Below are positions 49,901-57,826 of a stretch of 64,000 bases of DNA, one piece after another. Under the pieces are notes generated by a model that was given only the letters and a program-made list of their open reading frames with translations, searched no databases and was not told where the DNA came from. The DNA is from Cheilinus undulatus. Taxonomy: Eukaryota > Chordata > Actinopteri > Labriformes > Labridae. Position 1 is the first letter of the stretch. Every line of letters starts with the position of its first letter. The DNA lies in NCBI RefSeq assembly GCF_018320785.1, contig NC_054869.1, positions 13,774,698 through 13,838,697 on the forward strand, given 5' to 3'. The position numbers and the translations under genes were made by a program.

Positions 49901-50157
49901 AATATAATCCACAATGTATCCCCATTATTCAACAAATTCCCATAAAACATCCAGACAGAAAATAAGGTTAAAAATACAGGCTAAAGTTTCTTTTTTTGCA
50001 AATTAGCTTCTCAACGACGTTTTGCTGTAGGCTATGTGCGTTGACAGCTAAGTCTTGAGCACGGCAGCACATGCCATTCAGGTAATACTTACACGTCTTT
50101 GGCCGGGAGGTTCCTGCCCTCGACAATTCTGAAATAAAGAGATGTGTTTCTGGCCAT
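12082..50157 (-). CDS. rasal1: RASAL1-type Ras GTPase-activating protein, complete, 21 coding exons
   Basis: Coding exons in transcript order: 50157-50093, 49787-49731, 46124-46011, 45637-45576, 42396-42267, 41700-41619, 39615-39475, 39304-39213, 34608-34491, 34304-34151, 27439-27375, 27103-26991, 26376-26184, 26013-25876, 22372-22228, 21598-21426, 18934-18797, 16763-16628, 13948-13828, 13635-13559, 12230-12082 (stop TAG). Every junction keeps frame with GT/AG ends, giving about 820 residues; human RASAL1 is about 800. Domain order is C2A, C2B, RasGAP, PH, Btk zinc motif. The family moves to the plasma membrane when calcium rises and speeds GTP hydrolysis on Ras (and Rap). No frameshift or internal stop was found. 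The start has a good context (A at -3, G at +4). The gene is convergent with dtx1 and divergent from dgcr6. An alternative start for exon 19 is described among the findings. Confidence 0.95.
12658..13210 (+). mobile_element. Internally deleted Tc1-like transposon in rasal1 intron 20
   Basis: Starts with GAAGTATTTGGCCACAC, typical of one fish Tc1 family also present at 42950-44075 and 32608-32906. The N-terminal transposase region jumps near 12920 to the C-terminal region, which retains a decayed DDE segment ([16 protein letters not shown]). There the expected glutamate is lysine. About half the element is missing. Confidence 0.8.
14525..16600. mobile_element. Long terminal-inverted-repeat element of about 2 kb in rasal1 intron 18
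   Basis: The left side has AAAAGTTGGGGCAGTG, GGTTTGCAGATCC and CCAAAATAGTTGGGACAGG. The right side has the inverted order: CCTGTCCCAACTTTTTGGGA, then a diverged complement of the left end up to about 16600. This matches a fish DNA repeat with ends around GTTGGGAC; family name not recalled. LINE-derived sequence is nested inside (14970-15064 and about 15480-15560). No intact transposase was seen. Confidence 0.6.
14970..15064 (+). mobile_element. LINE 3' tail nested in the 14525-16600 element
   Basis: Has AAAGCACTTTGTTCTAC and AAAAGTGCTATATAAATAAAG followed by GATTGATTGATTGA. This is the usual 3' tail and short-unit end of several fish LINE families. Further LINE-like sequence at about 15480-15560 reads [10 protein letters not shown], as in the C-terminus of fish LINE proteins. 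Confidence 0.6.
16628..21598 (-). CDS. rasal1: rasal1 exons 16-18: PH domain and most of the Btk zinc motif
   Basis: Exons 21598-21426, 18934-18797 and 16763-16628 encode about residues 557-705. The PH domain begins around [10 protein letters not shown] and continues through [29 protein letters not shown] and [13 protein letters not shown]. It runs into a Btk-type motif with the histidine of FHPGAH and the paired cysteines of WTCCLQAD. In this family the PH-Btk unit binds phosphoinositides and helps membrane docking. A degraded 2-kb inverted-repeat element sits directly downstream in intron 18. Confidence 0.92.
17588..18134 (+). mobile_element. 547-bp Tc1/mariner-type MITE with TA target duplication (rasal1 intron 17)
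   Basis: Ends are inverted repeats: CAGTGCTTAACAAATTTATT at the left and, complemented, CAGTGCTGAACAAATTTATT at the right, each followed by AGACCACC. TA flanks both sides (17586-17587 and 18135-18136). Near the right end is an apparent transposase start, [20 protein letters not shown], running to GWSLRQI and then a stop. It is an internal-deletion derivative keeping only the first helix of the DNA-binding domain. Confidence 0.8.
19764..19813. repeat. Strong hairpin with 4-nt loop
   Basis: The arms TGTACAGATGCTACAT (19771-19786) and ATGTAGCATCTGTACA (19791-19806) are perfectly complementary around AGAG. Pairing continues outward with mismatches. The loop is too short for a typical microRNA precursor. 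Confidence 0.85.
20078..20367. repeat. 60-bp tandem repeat array, about 4.7 copies (rasal1 intron 16)
   Basis: The unit contains ACTTTGTAAATTTGTTTCA, GTTTTGTAAAAGTGTTTCAG and ACTTTGTAATGTTGTACCAG. The period is exactly 60 bases through the first copies, then shortens slightly. Because 60 is divisible by 3, a shadow frame encodes a 20-residue repeat with no sign of being a protein. The same unit occurs in the foldback element at 24197-25113. Confidence 0.9.
20628..21107. mobile_element. 480-bp hAT-type non-autonomous element with exact 8-bp target duplication
   Basis: Ends are CAGTGGTTCTCAAA and TTTGAAACCACTG. CTTTAGCC occurs directly before (20620-20627) and directly after (21108-21115). Similar internal words (GTGTGCC) lie near both ends. 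No coding capacity. Confidence 0.88.
22228..34608 (-). CDS. rasal1: rasal1 exons 9-15: RasGAP catalytic domain
   Basis: Exons 34608-34491, 34304-34151, 27439-27375, 27103-26991, 26376-26184, 26013-25876 and 22372-22228 encode about residues 248-556. The arginine finger is visible in [19 protein letters not shown] (arginine near residue 346), split from the previous exon at the codon before DPN. The structural RasGAP signature [15 protein letters not shown] lies in the exon at 26013-25876, near residues 474-488. [11 protein letters not shown] and [14 protein letters not shown] complete the fold. The catalytic residues known for the family are intact, so GAP activity is expected. Introns 10 and 14 are the most transposon-loaded parts of the gene. 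Confidence 0.94.
23377..23965 (+). pseudogene. LINE reverse-transcriptase C-terminal fragment (rasal1 intron 14)
   Basis: In broken frames it reads [41 protein letters not shown] and LRWFR..IRMPP. This is the order of the C-terminal part of a fish non-LTR retrotransposon protein. Many stops are present. A poly-T run and a probable short-element remnant precede it. Confidence 0.7.
24197..25113. mobile_element. Foldback element built of tandem repeats, about 0.9 kb (rasal1 intron 14)
   Basis: The ends are inverted: GGTGGCCTAAAAGTGTAATA at the left and, complemented, GGTGGCCTGGAAGTAAAGTA at the right. The left arm carries complement-orientation units (ACAAAGTCTGATACACTC, ACAAAACTTGAAAC). The right arm carries several forward units of 55-60 bp (GTTTTGTAAAAGTGTTTCAG, ACTTTGCAGTTTTGTATCAG). 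A small stem in the centre pairs CCACATC (24429-24435) with GATGTGG (24463-24469). No protein is encoded. No clear target duplication was found. Confidence 0.75.
25825..25856. repeat. GT microsatellite beside rasal1 exon 14
   Basis: A run of TG/GT dinucleotides with one TATG interruption, ending about 20 bases from the exon 14 donor site. Confidence 0.85.
28165..29356 (+). mobile_element. Tc1-like transposon interrupted by another element (rasal1 intron 10)
   Basis: The left half (28165-28697) begins GTACCTGTAAAAGTACTCAC and continues as a Tc1 N-terminal region. Tc1 sequence resumes at about 29250 with GATCAGGCCGTCCTCACAAA and a frame reading [13 protein letters not shown]. In related Tc1 copies these two points are adjacent. 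The C-terminal half and right end are missing. Confidence 0.7.
28698..29249 (-). mobile_element. Nested DNA-transposon derivative, possibly with start of a helicase-like ORF
   Basis: About 550 bases sit inside the Tc1 copy. Both ends carry a CAGATGGAT core in inverted orientation. A related octamer flanks it (ACTAGACC and CCTAGATC). On the minus strand from 29155 an open frame contains [10 protein letters not shown] followed by a GTGAGT donor. This resembles the start of RecQ-like helicase ORFs carried by some fish transposons, but the match is short and unproven. The insert is more CpG-rich than its surroundings. Confidence 0.45.
30440..31380 (+). mobile_element. hAT-like non-autonomous element (rasal1 intron 10)
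   Basis: Left end AAGTGGTCAATAACCTGGGG, right end AAAAAGGTTGGGAACTAATG, an altered form of the usual GGTTGGGAACCACTG. Flanking octamers CTTTAAAC and CTTTGAAA agree at 6 of 8 positions. Inner sequence is shared with 2311-3080 on the other strand. Confidence 0.55.
32608..33578. mobile_element. Head-to-head chimera of two Tc1-family end fragments (rasal1 intron 10)
   Basis: The left part, 32608-32906 (+ orientation), begins CACTTTATGGACAAAAGTAT after a TA and is the family seen at 42950. The right part, 33578 down to about 32907 (- orientation), ends with a GTCTGAATGCACTG terminal repeat. It encodes [12 protein letters not shown] and [14 protein letters not shown], the DNA-binding part of another Tc1 family's transposase. 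Both catalytic halves are missing. The fusion point is near 32907-32915. Confidence 0.75.
36016..37627 (+). mobile_element. Full-length but inactivated Tc1-like transposon
   Basis: Both ends are present: CAGTGGGTATGGAAAGTATT and the complement CAGTGGGTACAGAAAGTATT, each flanked by TA (36014-36015 and 37628-37629). The transposase reads [20 protein letters not shown] from about 36409, then is frameshifted and stopped. The catalytic C-terminal part is open at 37026-37433, with [12 protein letters not shown] and [17 protein letters not shown], so the last two acidic catalytic residues survive. At least three frame breaks prevent a functional protein. Confidence 0.92.
38751..38860. repeat. Imperfect hairpin with arms of about 41 nt
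   Basis: The arm near 38751-38791 (AGAAAGCCTCTGTGTTTTTG, ACTATTTTGCAATGCA) pairs with 38819-38860 (TGCATTGCAAAATAGT, AACACTGAGGCTTT) with a few mismatches. The loop is about 27 nt. It lies inside the right part of the hAT-type element. Confidence 0.8.
39213..42396 (-). CDS. rasal1: rasal1 exons 5-8: second C2 domain
   Basis: Exons 42396-42267, 41700-41619, 39615-39475 and 39304-39213 encode about residues 100-247. Landmarks are [53 protein letters not shown] and [15 protein letters not shown], followed by [10 protein letters not shown]. The aspartates in SGTSDPF and [10 protein letters not shown] are the calcium-loop positions of the family. Intron 6 carries a Tc1-like end fragment and a fish interspersed repeat. 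Confidence 0.93.
39666..40009 (-). mobile_element. Tc1-like end fragment next to rasal1 exon 7
   Basis: Right end CTTTGAATGCACTG. It reads inward to CTCATGGCTTGGTTTTTGCC and CTGTCTCTTAGCTCTGCAGG, the transposase start region on the minus strand. Same family as the right part of 32608-33578. The rest of the element is absent. It starts about 50 bases from the exon 7 acceptor. Confidence 0.75.
40921..41250 (+). mobile_element. Teleost interspersed repeat (LINE 3' end or SINE) in rasal1 intron 6
   Basis: Shows CATCCATCCATTTTTTATAC, CTGGAGCCTATCCCAGCTG, GGTGGGGTACACCCTGGACT, GGTCGCCAGTAAATCGCAGG, TTAGAGTCACCAATTAACCT and GGGAGAACATGCAAACTC in the usual order. One of the commonest repeats in fish genomes. 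Open frames across it are not genes. Confidence 0.8.
42950..44075 (+). mobile_element. Tc1-like transposon, nearly full length, inactivated (rasal1 intron 4)
   Basis: Starts CACTTTATGGACAAAAGTAT after TA and ends GGCCAAATACTTTTGCTCAT with the last bases decayed. Transposase pieces include [60 protein letters not shown] and [13 protein letters not shown] deletion of the middle region near 43560-43630, small indels and stops break the frame. Confidence 0.88.
44076..45575. other. Remainder of rasal1 intron 4, nothing recognised
   Basis: AT-rich sequence without a supported gene or clear repeat. Confidence 0.4.
45576..50157 (-). CDS. rasal1: rasal1 exons 1-4: first C2 domain
   Basis: Exons 50157-50093, 49787-49731, 46124-46011 and 45637-45576 encode about residues 1-99. 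The protein begins [20 protein letters not shown] and contains [13 protein letters not shown] and MDEDTIGHDDVIGK. These aspartate-rich loops are those that bind calcium in type II C2 domains, so calcium-dependent membrane binding should be retained. Introns 1 and 3 are short; intron 2 (46125-49730) is about 3.6 kb and holds one possible hAT-like repeat but no gene. Confidence 0.93.
46950..47593. mobile_element. Possible hAT-like element in rasal1 intron 2
   Basis: The left end GCTTCCCAAAGTGTT and right end AAAAGTTTGGAAAGGC are roughly inverted. Flanks GCCTAGCT and GCCTAAGCT are similar. Weak evidence only. Confidence 0.3.
47594..49730. other. Rest of rasal1 intron 2, nothing recognised
   Basis: No coding similarity or repeat family was identified. 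Confidence 0.4.
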
Positions 50158-50995
50158 TTTTGGTCGAGTGAGCTTTTAATCCACTTCCTCCTATGTTCCC
50201 ATACACGCTCTTATAAATACTGCTCTTCCCCTCAGCAACTGAGTTTTCTTCATTTCGTGGCACCTCCAGCGCGTGACGGCGCACAGCCCACCAGTAGCGC
50301 GCGACACAGGCGCGCATCCAGTCAGTCAGTCAGTCAGCAGGTTAAACACCGTGGGCCACTGTGTGGGCAGCTGGACAGCGCTTTGGCGCCGTCAATCATG
50401 CATGCTCTTTTTTTTTATTGAACAGGCTGACTATATGAATCATCAGGTTGTTTCCATTTTAAAATTGTTATGATTGAAGCAGCATTTACAACAGCATTTA
50501 ACGGCTGAATCCAGGAATTTGGTCGTACTCTGTTTTTTTTAATGTTTGCTTTTTGATACGCTGCCAAAAAAAATATGTGATTACCTGCATTTAAATGTAT
50601 AGTTGTACCTGTTTAGTGTTTGGTCTTCAGGAGTATCTCTTCTGTGATAAAATGCGACACTCAGTGGCACATTTAGGTAGTGCTTGTTTTACGATCAGGC
50701 ACTAAGGTAGACACCAACTTGGGGTCCTCGCGGAGTGAATGGAAGCTAAAAACAACGGAACATATGTCCTATTTAAAATGTGCGTATTTAATTTTCAGTT
50801 TGTGTCATATCTGAAAATATTGTTTTCTAACCCCTAGAACATACTTAAACGTTAACTAGTCTTAAAAAAAATAACACCACCGTCCTGTTTAATAGAATTT
50901 AACCAGTAAAAACTTAAATCAGCTAGCCCTCGGACTACCAGCGAGCTAGCTAAACGTGTTGACAAACGTCCTGCTACATCTTTCCAGCGGAGGCG
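50158..50995. promoter_or_regulatory. Divergent promoter region between rasal1 and dgcr6
   Basis: This holds the 5' leaders and presumably the promoters of both genes, with 838 bases between start codons. It is CpG-rich near 50265-50395, next to rasal1, and AT-rich in the middle. A CAGT microsatellite lies at 50319-50338. No TATA box was assigned and transcription starts are unknown. Shared control is an inference from the head-to-head layout. Confidence 0.5.
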
Positions 50996-53900
50996 ATGGA
51001 GGCTTACCCCGGAGTCATCGGCAGTGACTCTACTAAACAACAAGAAAGACATTATTACCTCTTATCTGAACTACAAACTTTAGTCAAAGACTTACCAAGG
51101 TATTTTTTTCTTTAAATTGTGGAAGATTTCAATCAACCAATTCAAATCTGCATTTATGCTGCATTATGTTCAGTGTTTGTTTGCCTTTTCCTCTCTTTGT
51201 GGTTAGCTCCTTCCAGCAGCGCCTGTCCTACAACACGCTGAGTGATCTGGCTCTGGCACTCATAGATGGAACAGTTTATGAGATTGTGCAGGGGCTCCTG
51301 GATATTCAACATCTGACAGAGAAAAACCTGTATAACCAGAGGCAGAAGCTGCATTGTGAACATCAAGGTTGGTGGGATGCTTTAGGGGAAAACGGTACGA
51401 GTGAACAGGGGTGGAAAGTAACTCATTACATTTACTTAAACTAGTGTACCTAATCGAGTAGTTTTTTGTGTACATGTTTTTTTCTTTTTTAATCATATTT
51501 TAAGATGAGTTATTCAACTTTTACTTACAGTGCCTATAAAAAGTATTCACCCCTTGGCTGTTTTACCCTTTTATAGATTTTAGAAATTAATCATGTTCAA
51601 TGTAATTAGGCTTTTTAACAAAAACACTCTTTAATGTCAAACAGATTTCTACAAAGTATCGTGAATTAAATAAAAATATGTAATAAAAAACAAGTGACTG
51701 CATGAATATTCACCCCTTTTAAAGTGACAGACGTAATTTAACAGAGGTCCAGCCAATTGGTGCTAGCAGTCTCACAATTAGTGAAACAGGGTTCACCTGA
51801 GTGCAGTGAATGGTAAGGAGGAGACTAGTGGGCGGGGCCACCAAGGCACCCATGATTACATTGAAGGAGTTACAGGCTTCAGCAGCTGAGATGGGAGAGA
51901 CTCTGCATACAGCTGTTGCCCGGCCTCTTCATCAGTTCAAAGCTTTGTGGGAGAATGGCAAAGAGAAAACCACTGTTGAAAGAAACTCAGATAAAATCTA
52001 GGCTAGAGTTCACCTGAAGACGTGGGAGACTCCATAGGCAAGTGGAGAAATTCCTTTGGTCTGATGAGACCAAAGTGGTGCTTTTTGGCCATCAGACAGG
52101 ACTTTGTGTTTAGCGGACACCACACACTTCACATCACCACAAACACACCATCCCCACTGTGAAGCACAGTGGTGGGAGCATCATGCTGTGGGGATGAATC
52201 TTGGCAGCCAGCCCTGTATGGCTTGTAAAGGTAGAAGGTTAAATGAATGCAGCAAAATTGAGGAAAATCCTGGAGGACTATTTTAATCAGTCTGCAAGAG
52301 AACTACGGCTTGGGAGAATATTTATTTCCCAGCAAGGTAATGACCAGAAGCATACAGTGAAAGCTACACAGATATGGTTTAAAGACAACAAGGTAAATGT
52401 TCTTGAGTGGCTGAGTCAAAACCCAGACCTTCAGAATTTGTGGTTGGATTTGAAAAGGGCTATTCACGCCTGATTCCTGTGCAACCTGGCAGAGCTTGAG
52501 CAGTTTTGCACAGAAGAATGGAGTAAAATTGCAGTTTTCAGATGTGCAAGCCTGAATTAGTCCTGTCCACACGGATTTGGTGCTGTGATTGCAGCCAAAG
52601 GTGCATCTACTAAATACTGACTTGAAGGGGGTGAATATTTATGCAGATACTTATTTTATCTTAAGTATTTTTATCTAATTGACTTCATTTTGTTGTAATC
52701 TCTTTTCACTTTAATGTTAAAGAGTTTTTTTTTTGTCAAAAAAAGTCAAATTATATTGGCCATGATTGGTTTATAAAAGCAATTTGAGGGTTAAACATCC
52801 AAAGGGGTGAATACTTTTTATATGCACTGTACGTATATTTTGGGTGAAGTATTGTACTTCACTACATTTTATGTACATTTTAACCAAAGTAACGGTGCAT
52901 TTGCTTGAGGAGGATAGCCTTGTTATTCTTCCAATTCTGAAGGTGAAACAGAGAATGTCTTTATATGAAGCACTTTTGTTACTGCTCCCTGGATCTTTTT
53001 GTTTTTTTTAACTCAATACACTCAATCCAAAATTGTGATAATTACCAAACTAGCATCTTTTCTCTCTCTCTCTTTTTTTTTTTTTTTGTAATTCTTTATT
53101 TAGGGAATGTTCAGGGGCATGTAAAATGCCCCTGAACATTCCCATTCCCTTTTACAAAGCAAAACTAAAGAAAGATCCCCATTTGGATCTGTTTGTATGC
53201 GACATGACTGCTCTTAAGAGTTCTTCCCTCAGTTGTCCCATTTTCCCTTCTTTTTTGCAAGTCTTTTCATTTAATAACTACATACAGTCTTTGCAAAGAA
53301 ATGTGTAGCCATACTAATTTACATCTGAATGCAGAGAGACAGCTCAACAAGATTTCTTATTCCATTGAGTAAAACTTAAGAGCAGAGACGAGAAAAATTG
53401 ATATATAGTGTGCTATGTGTATACATTCTATGGGTGCTTATACAAAGATTTATTTATGGGGTCAACATCAAGTAGCATCTGTAAAATTGACCATCATATT
53501 AGTTAAAAGAAATCAAGAAAAGTACCTGTAGCTAACGTTTGTAGGTAATCTATCTGGACCACAGCTGTGTGAATCTGTTCATTTGTAACTGAAGAGTGAA
53601 AGTAATTTCCTCATGACATAGATTTCGCTAACTGTATCCTCCCACTCTTCAATTGTGGGGTAGTCTAGATGCTGCCAATGTCTGGTTATCAAACTACCAT
53701 CTTTTCATGGGCTGGCTTGCAGGATTGTAGATTAGGAATGCAGGATGTTGTGTTTTTGCAGATAACCAATATGCCGATATTTAACAAAATAATTTTGGCC
53801 GATCCCACTATCAATACTGATATTTAAATGTAGTTCAGACCTAAAACATAAGTCCTTAAAACACACAATTTAAAGTCTGAGGATTAACAAAATAACACAT

Positions 53901-55016
53901 TTCAGTCCTTAAAACACATTTAAGTGTTAAAAATTATGATGTATCAAGAAAAGACTTCTGCTGATGTAGCTAGGTCTTTTGGTTGGGCCTAAATCACCAC
54001 TAACTTGTTCGTTCATATGGACAGTTACAGCTGATACAGGCAGATTTTTATAACGAAAATAACTGTTGTAAATATCTACAGATATCCGCAAATACTGATT
54101 ATTCATGTTGTAAGCTAACATCTGCTCATACAGATATCACATAGATCATTGGTTTTCAAAGTCTTTGTCCAACAGCACACCTTATGTCAAGCAACAGTCG
54201 GTAGGCACACCATATTAATATCTGTGAAATAGCCACTATAAAGCATAATACAGAATCTTTACTTGTTGCATAATGTATGGTCATACAAATTGAATCCAAG
54301 GCACAGCTAGACTCGGCTTAAGTAACACCGGTGTGCCTTGCCACATCATTTGAGAACCACTGACGTAGATAATGTTGTGCATCCTTATTGTGGATAAATA
54401 TGCCTTTACAATGTCTGACTGATTACTCCTTTGTGTTTAGCACTCAAACAAGATCTTTTAAAGAAGCATAAAGAAGCTCTGCAGTCATGCAAGTCTCACA
54501 ACCTTGCTCTTCTCAAATCAAATCAACAAACAGAGCAGGAGGTAAGAAAATGAATTATCAGTGCCTCTGAAAAATCAAAGTGTTTGGCTATTTCATTTTC
54601 ATTCATGGTTTTCTGATGGTGGAATTTATTGTTATCAGGCTCTGGAAATCCGTGTGCGAGAGGAACAGAAAATGATGGATAAGAAGATTGTTGCAGAAAT
54701 GGATCAGAAAGTGATAGATCAGCAGAACACGCTGGAGAAGGCAGGGGTCCCTGGATTTTACATCACCACAAATCCTCAGGTTAATTTCCAGACTTTTCTA
54801 CTCACTGTTATTAAAATACACCCTGAAACAACAAATGGTTGGGTAGCAAAGAAAATATACACTTTGTGATGCAGACAAATGTCCAGCAGATGGCGATATT
54901 TGTTCTGATTGCAGTTTTCTGGCTATGTGATGTTTCAGGAGTTGACAGTGCAGATGAACCTACTGGAATTGATCCTCAAACTTCAACAGAAGGAGTCACA
55001 ATCTGGAGTCATGTGA
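50996..55016 (+). CDS. dgcr6: DGCR6 homologue, complete, five coding exons
   Basis: Exons 50996-51099, 51207-51367, 54441-54541, 54639-54779 and 54939-55016 join in frame with GT/AG boundaries to give 194 residues. Hallmarks shared with human DGCR6 are [73 protein letters not shown] and [19 protein letters not shown]. The middle is rich in Gln/Glu/Lys and is probably coiled coil. The human gene lies in the 22q11 DiGeorge deletion interval; its molecular role is not settled. The start ATG has G at -3 and +4. The 194 residues are somewhat shorter than human (about 220) because the C-terminal tail is short. Intron 2 carries a Tc1-like transposon and an hAT-like short element. Confidence 0.95.
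51409..52905. repeat. Common fish repeat (GGTGGAAAGTAAC type) split by a Tc1 insertion
   Basis: The left part 51409-51527 begins GGGTGGAAAGTAACTCATTA. The right part from 52832 resumes with GTATTGTACTTCACTACATT. These words belong to one widespread repeat; a related copy is at about 61130-61440. The 1.3-kb Tc1 copy lies between them. Confidence 0.55.
51528..52829 (+). mobile_element. Full-length but dead Tc1-like transposon in dgcr6 intron 2
   Basis: Ends CAGTGCCTATAAAAAGTATT and complement CAGTGCATATAAAAAGTATT, flanked by TA (51526-51527 and 52830-52831). Transposase remnants read [20 protein letters not shown] and, later, [20 protein letters not shown]. The final motif is [12 protein letters not shown], where related copies have [11 protein letters not shown], so the catalytic glutamate has been deleted. 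Most of the DNA-binding domain region is also missing. Confidence 0.9.
53103..53143. repeat. Perfect 18-bp hairpin with 5-nt loop
   Basis: GGGAATGTTCAGGGGCAT (53103-53120) and ATGCCCCTGAACATTCCC (53126-53143) flank GTAAA, in dgcr6 intron 2. The preceding CT and T runs are simple sequence. Confidence 0.9.
54147..54362. mobile_element. 216-bp hAT-type short element just before dgcr6 exon 3
   Basis: Right end CATCATTTGAGAACCACTG and left end CATTGGTTTTCAAAG match the ends of the element at 20628-21107. Flanking octamers ACATAGAT (54139-54146) and ACGTAGAT (54363-54370) differ at one position. It ends 78 bases before the exon. Confidence 0.82.
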
Positions 55017-55641
55017 GAAAGACGCCATATTGTGCTAGAAGAGAGGGAAAAATCCTGCAATAAAGAGGACAGAGCACAGAGGCAATCCTGTAACTGCGAT
55101 TCAGCATCAGCTTTGTTCAGGGAATGTGGATTACTGGTTGAAATGAGCATTATTTCCACCATCTAAACCTGCAGATGTCTGGTAACTGAGTGTAGGAGTA
55201 AGGTGATTCCAGTCTGGGAGGAGTGCAGAGGCAGGTTGCGACAACAAAGTTGTAAATCACTAGATGCCGTGTCACACATTCTGTTCCTGTTACGACACAT
55301 TGTACCACTATGCAGGCTATCGAGAGAGCAGGCTCCTCCAGTAATCATACAGAAGTAGGTCGCTGTGGTATGTTAATACAGAGGGATGACAGAAGCATGG
55401 ATCACACACCTGCGGTGAGATCAGCTATAAAAACAACCACATGACCTTTGGAGAAGTTGGCACTACTTCTTGTAGTGTTTTGTTTTCAACCTTATGAAAA
55501 GGAAATGAGGAATGGATGTGTCATTTCCTTTGAACAAACTATTCTCTATTTATTTAAACACTTTTGTGATATGTATTTTTTGAACTTTTTCATATTTTTA
55601 GATAAAGCATCCTTATTTGTTGAATTTGTAAAGCTAATGTG

Positions 55642-55886
55642 ATTAAAAGGTTGCAGCCTTTTGAGTAAACCTTTTTACACTTACATTGATTTTTATTTTT
55701 ATATCATTGTTGCTCTGTACTGGATTCCTGACGTACATTGGCCAAAAAAAAACAAAAAAACAACTGAATTAACCTGATATTCAGTTTGGAGGCAACCGGT
55801 ATGTATATGTTTTTGTATAGTTTGTCATTTACATTAAATTCAATTTTAAAGTCATTCAAAATGTCTTTGTCTTTTTGAATAATAAA
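55642..55886 (+). terminator. Candidate polyadenylation signals of dgcr6
   Basis: ATTAAA at 55642-55647 and AATAAA at 55881-55886 are the nearest good hexamers after the stop at 55016. They imply a 3' UTR of roughly 0.65-0.9 kb. Motif evidence only. Confidence 0.3.
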
Positions 55887-57229
55887 ACAGGTTTGACTTC
55901 TGTTAGGGCTTTCAGTTTTTTCATGGTTTTCCAAAATCATCTTTTAGGCTGCTGCTGCTCAGCATCTCATACAGTCAATTGTCAGCCTCCCACTTTTAGT
56001 TTGATTGGATATCTAAAATAAATATATCTCAATTTCAACAGAATATGGTTCATGTCTTTCTCTTTTTCCTTTCCTTTGTTTATGGCCTTACTATTAAAGA
56101 GTAGGATTTTCTTTCACCAGCCCAAAAACCTTGACCAGTAGCTCAATGTTTAGTCTGTTCAGAGATGCTGTTGAACCAGGACTGTTGTGTCATAACTTGT
56201 AATGGACATTATTTCATCCCCTCTAGACTATACATTATCATTATATCAATTTTTAACTCCTACTTACCATTAGAGGTTGAGAACACTGCTGTCCCTTTGA
56301 CAAGGTCTTACACCAGGTTTCATATCACATCAATCTTCTTTACTCTCACTGCAGAACAGTTTTTATGATCACCTATGAAGACTCCATGGTCAGGAACATG
56401 ACAACACTGTGATTTACTCTGCCCCCATGTCTCCTCTGTGTGCACAGCCAGCTTTAATCAAAGTCTGTCTGCCCTGAAGACGGACCACTGAAGGTGATCA
56501 AGCTCACTTTCTCTTTCTTATAGACACTTGATCTGACTTGTGTTTTATTTGTACTGAAAAACTTAAACTTTGTTTTAATGACATACATGTTTCACTGCAA
56601 AGGCTGAAATGCTGTTTTGCTGATACTTGGTTTTATGGGTGTAGGCCTAATGTAAGCTCATTTAGATAAGTGCAGCTGAAATTTGAAGGTAGATTTTTAC
56701 ATCACAGATGCTACTTCACATTTCTACTTCTACTGCTTTTTGGAAGAAAATGTTGCATTAATTAAACTCCAACTAAAGACTAAAGGCTCCATATACCTGT
56801 TCATCAACAGGTGTTTTCATTTACAGTAGCTGATGACATCACTCAGGTCTATCAAAGTGACGCCTTGTCAATGTGACTTCATGCGCTATAAATGTGATGT
56901 GTAAGCTGCCACAGAACAGAAACAAACAGAAAGCCTGCAAATACATACTTTTTTAAGGAATACAAAATGTATGAATTTTATTATATTAACACATAAGCTG
57001 ATATTTCAAAACTCGTTCCAGCAGATACCAGAGGACAAAGTTTTCCTTTTGGCTGACTGCTGAGGTCAGCCCTACACATGGCAATGTCTGTGTATGAGTA
57101 AGTAAGTAAGTTGGTGAGTAACTGACTGAGTGATGCTAATTTCTAAGCTTTAAAATACAGAGTTGCGTTCGCTTGTACTGAATGCTGGCAGTGATGGCTG
57201 CCTCCACTGTGTTAACCAGAGCCATACAT
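55887..57229. other. Intergenic DNA downstream of dgcr6, nothing recognised
   Basis: No supported gene was seen. A short GTAAGTAAGTAAG simple repeat lies near 57097-57112. Confidence 0.4.
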
Positions 57230-57826
57230 AGGCCCAATCCCAATGTCCACACTCACACACTCACTGACTTTGAGGCGTGCTCCCGCTAAGCCCGTGAGGG
57301 CTTAGGGCTGTCCCACTGTCAAATCATAAAGTGCATGAGGGATCTCTTGCTGACTTTTTGAGCCCTTTATGCATCCTTTCTGTGAGTGGGCATCTCTGCA
57401 GACTTAGTGTGAGGGAATTACCCACAGTTCATTGCATTGTGATGTATGACAGGGATTCTTGCGGAATGCCTGCTGGTAAACGCTACAAAAGTGAAGTGAA
57501 AAGAGCAGAATTGTAAACAAAAAACATGGAAGGTGCAAAAAGGGGTGGACGTTGCAAAAAAGAAGTATTTTTTTCTGTCGTATATTATATAAAACAGCCT
57601 TTATACACTGAGAAAATAGGTCTGTAGGTGAAGCATGCTTGTTTTTATCTTTGTTTTAAGCTCTGCAAGATGCTGACTGTCAACAAAAAAAACAAAGGGC
57701 TGTCCCATTCCTATTTCTACCACTTCAACCCCTTGCAGGCTCATGCACTCAATCACTTTCCAGGTGCAGTCAGTTAAGTCAATAAGGGCTTAGGGCTCAG
57801 GGTTTAGGGAGGAGTTTGAGATTCAG
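57230..57826. mobile_element. Candidate DNA-transposon-derived element between dgcr6 and slc7a4
   Basis: The left end GGCCCAATCCCAATGTCC and the complement of the right end GGCTGAATCTCAAACTCC are similar. Related words (GCTTAGGGCT, GGGCTGTCCCA) recur near both sides. No clear target duplication. Confidence 0.4.
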
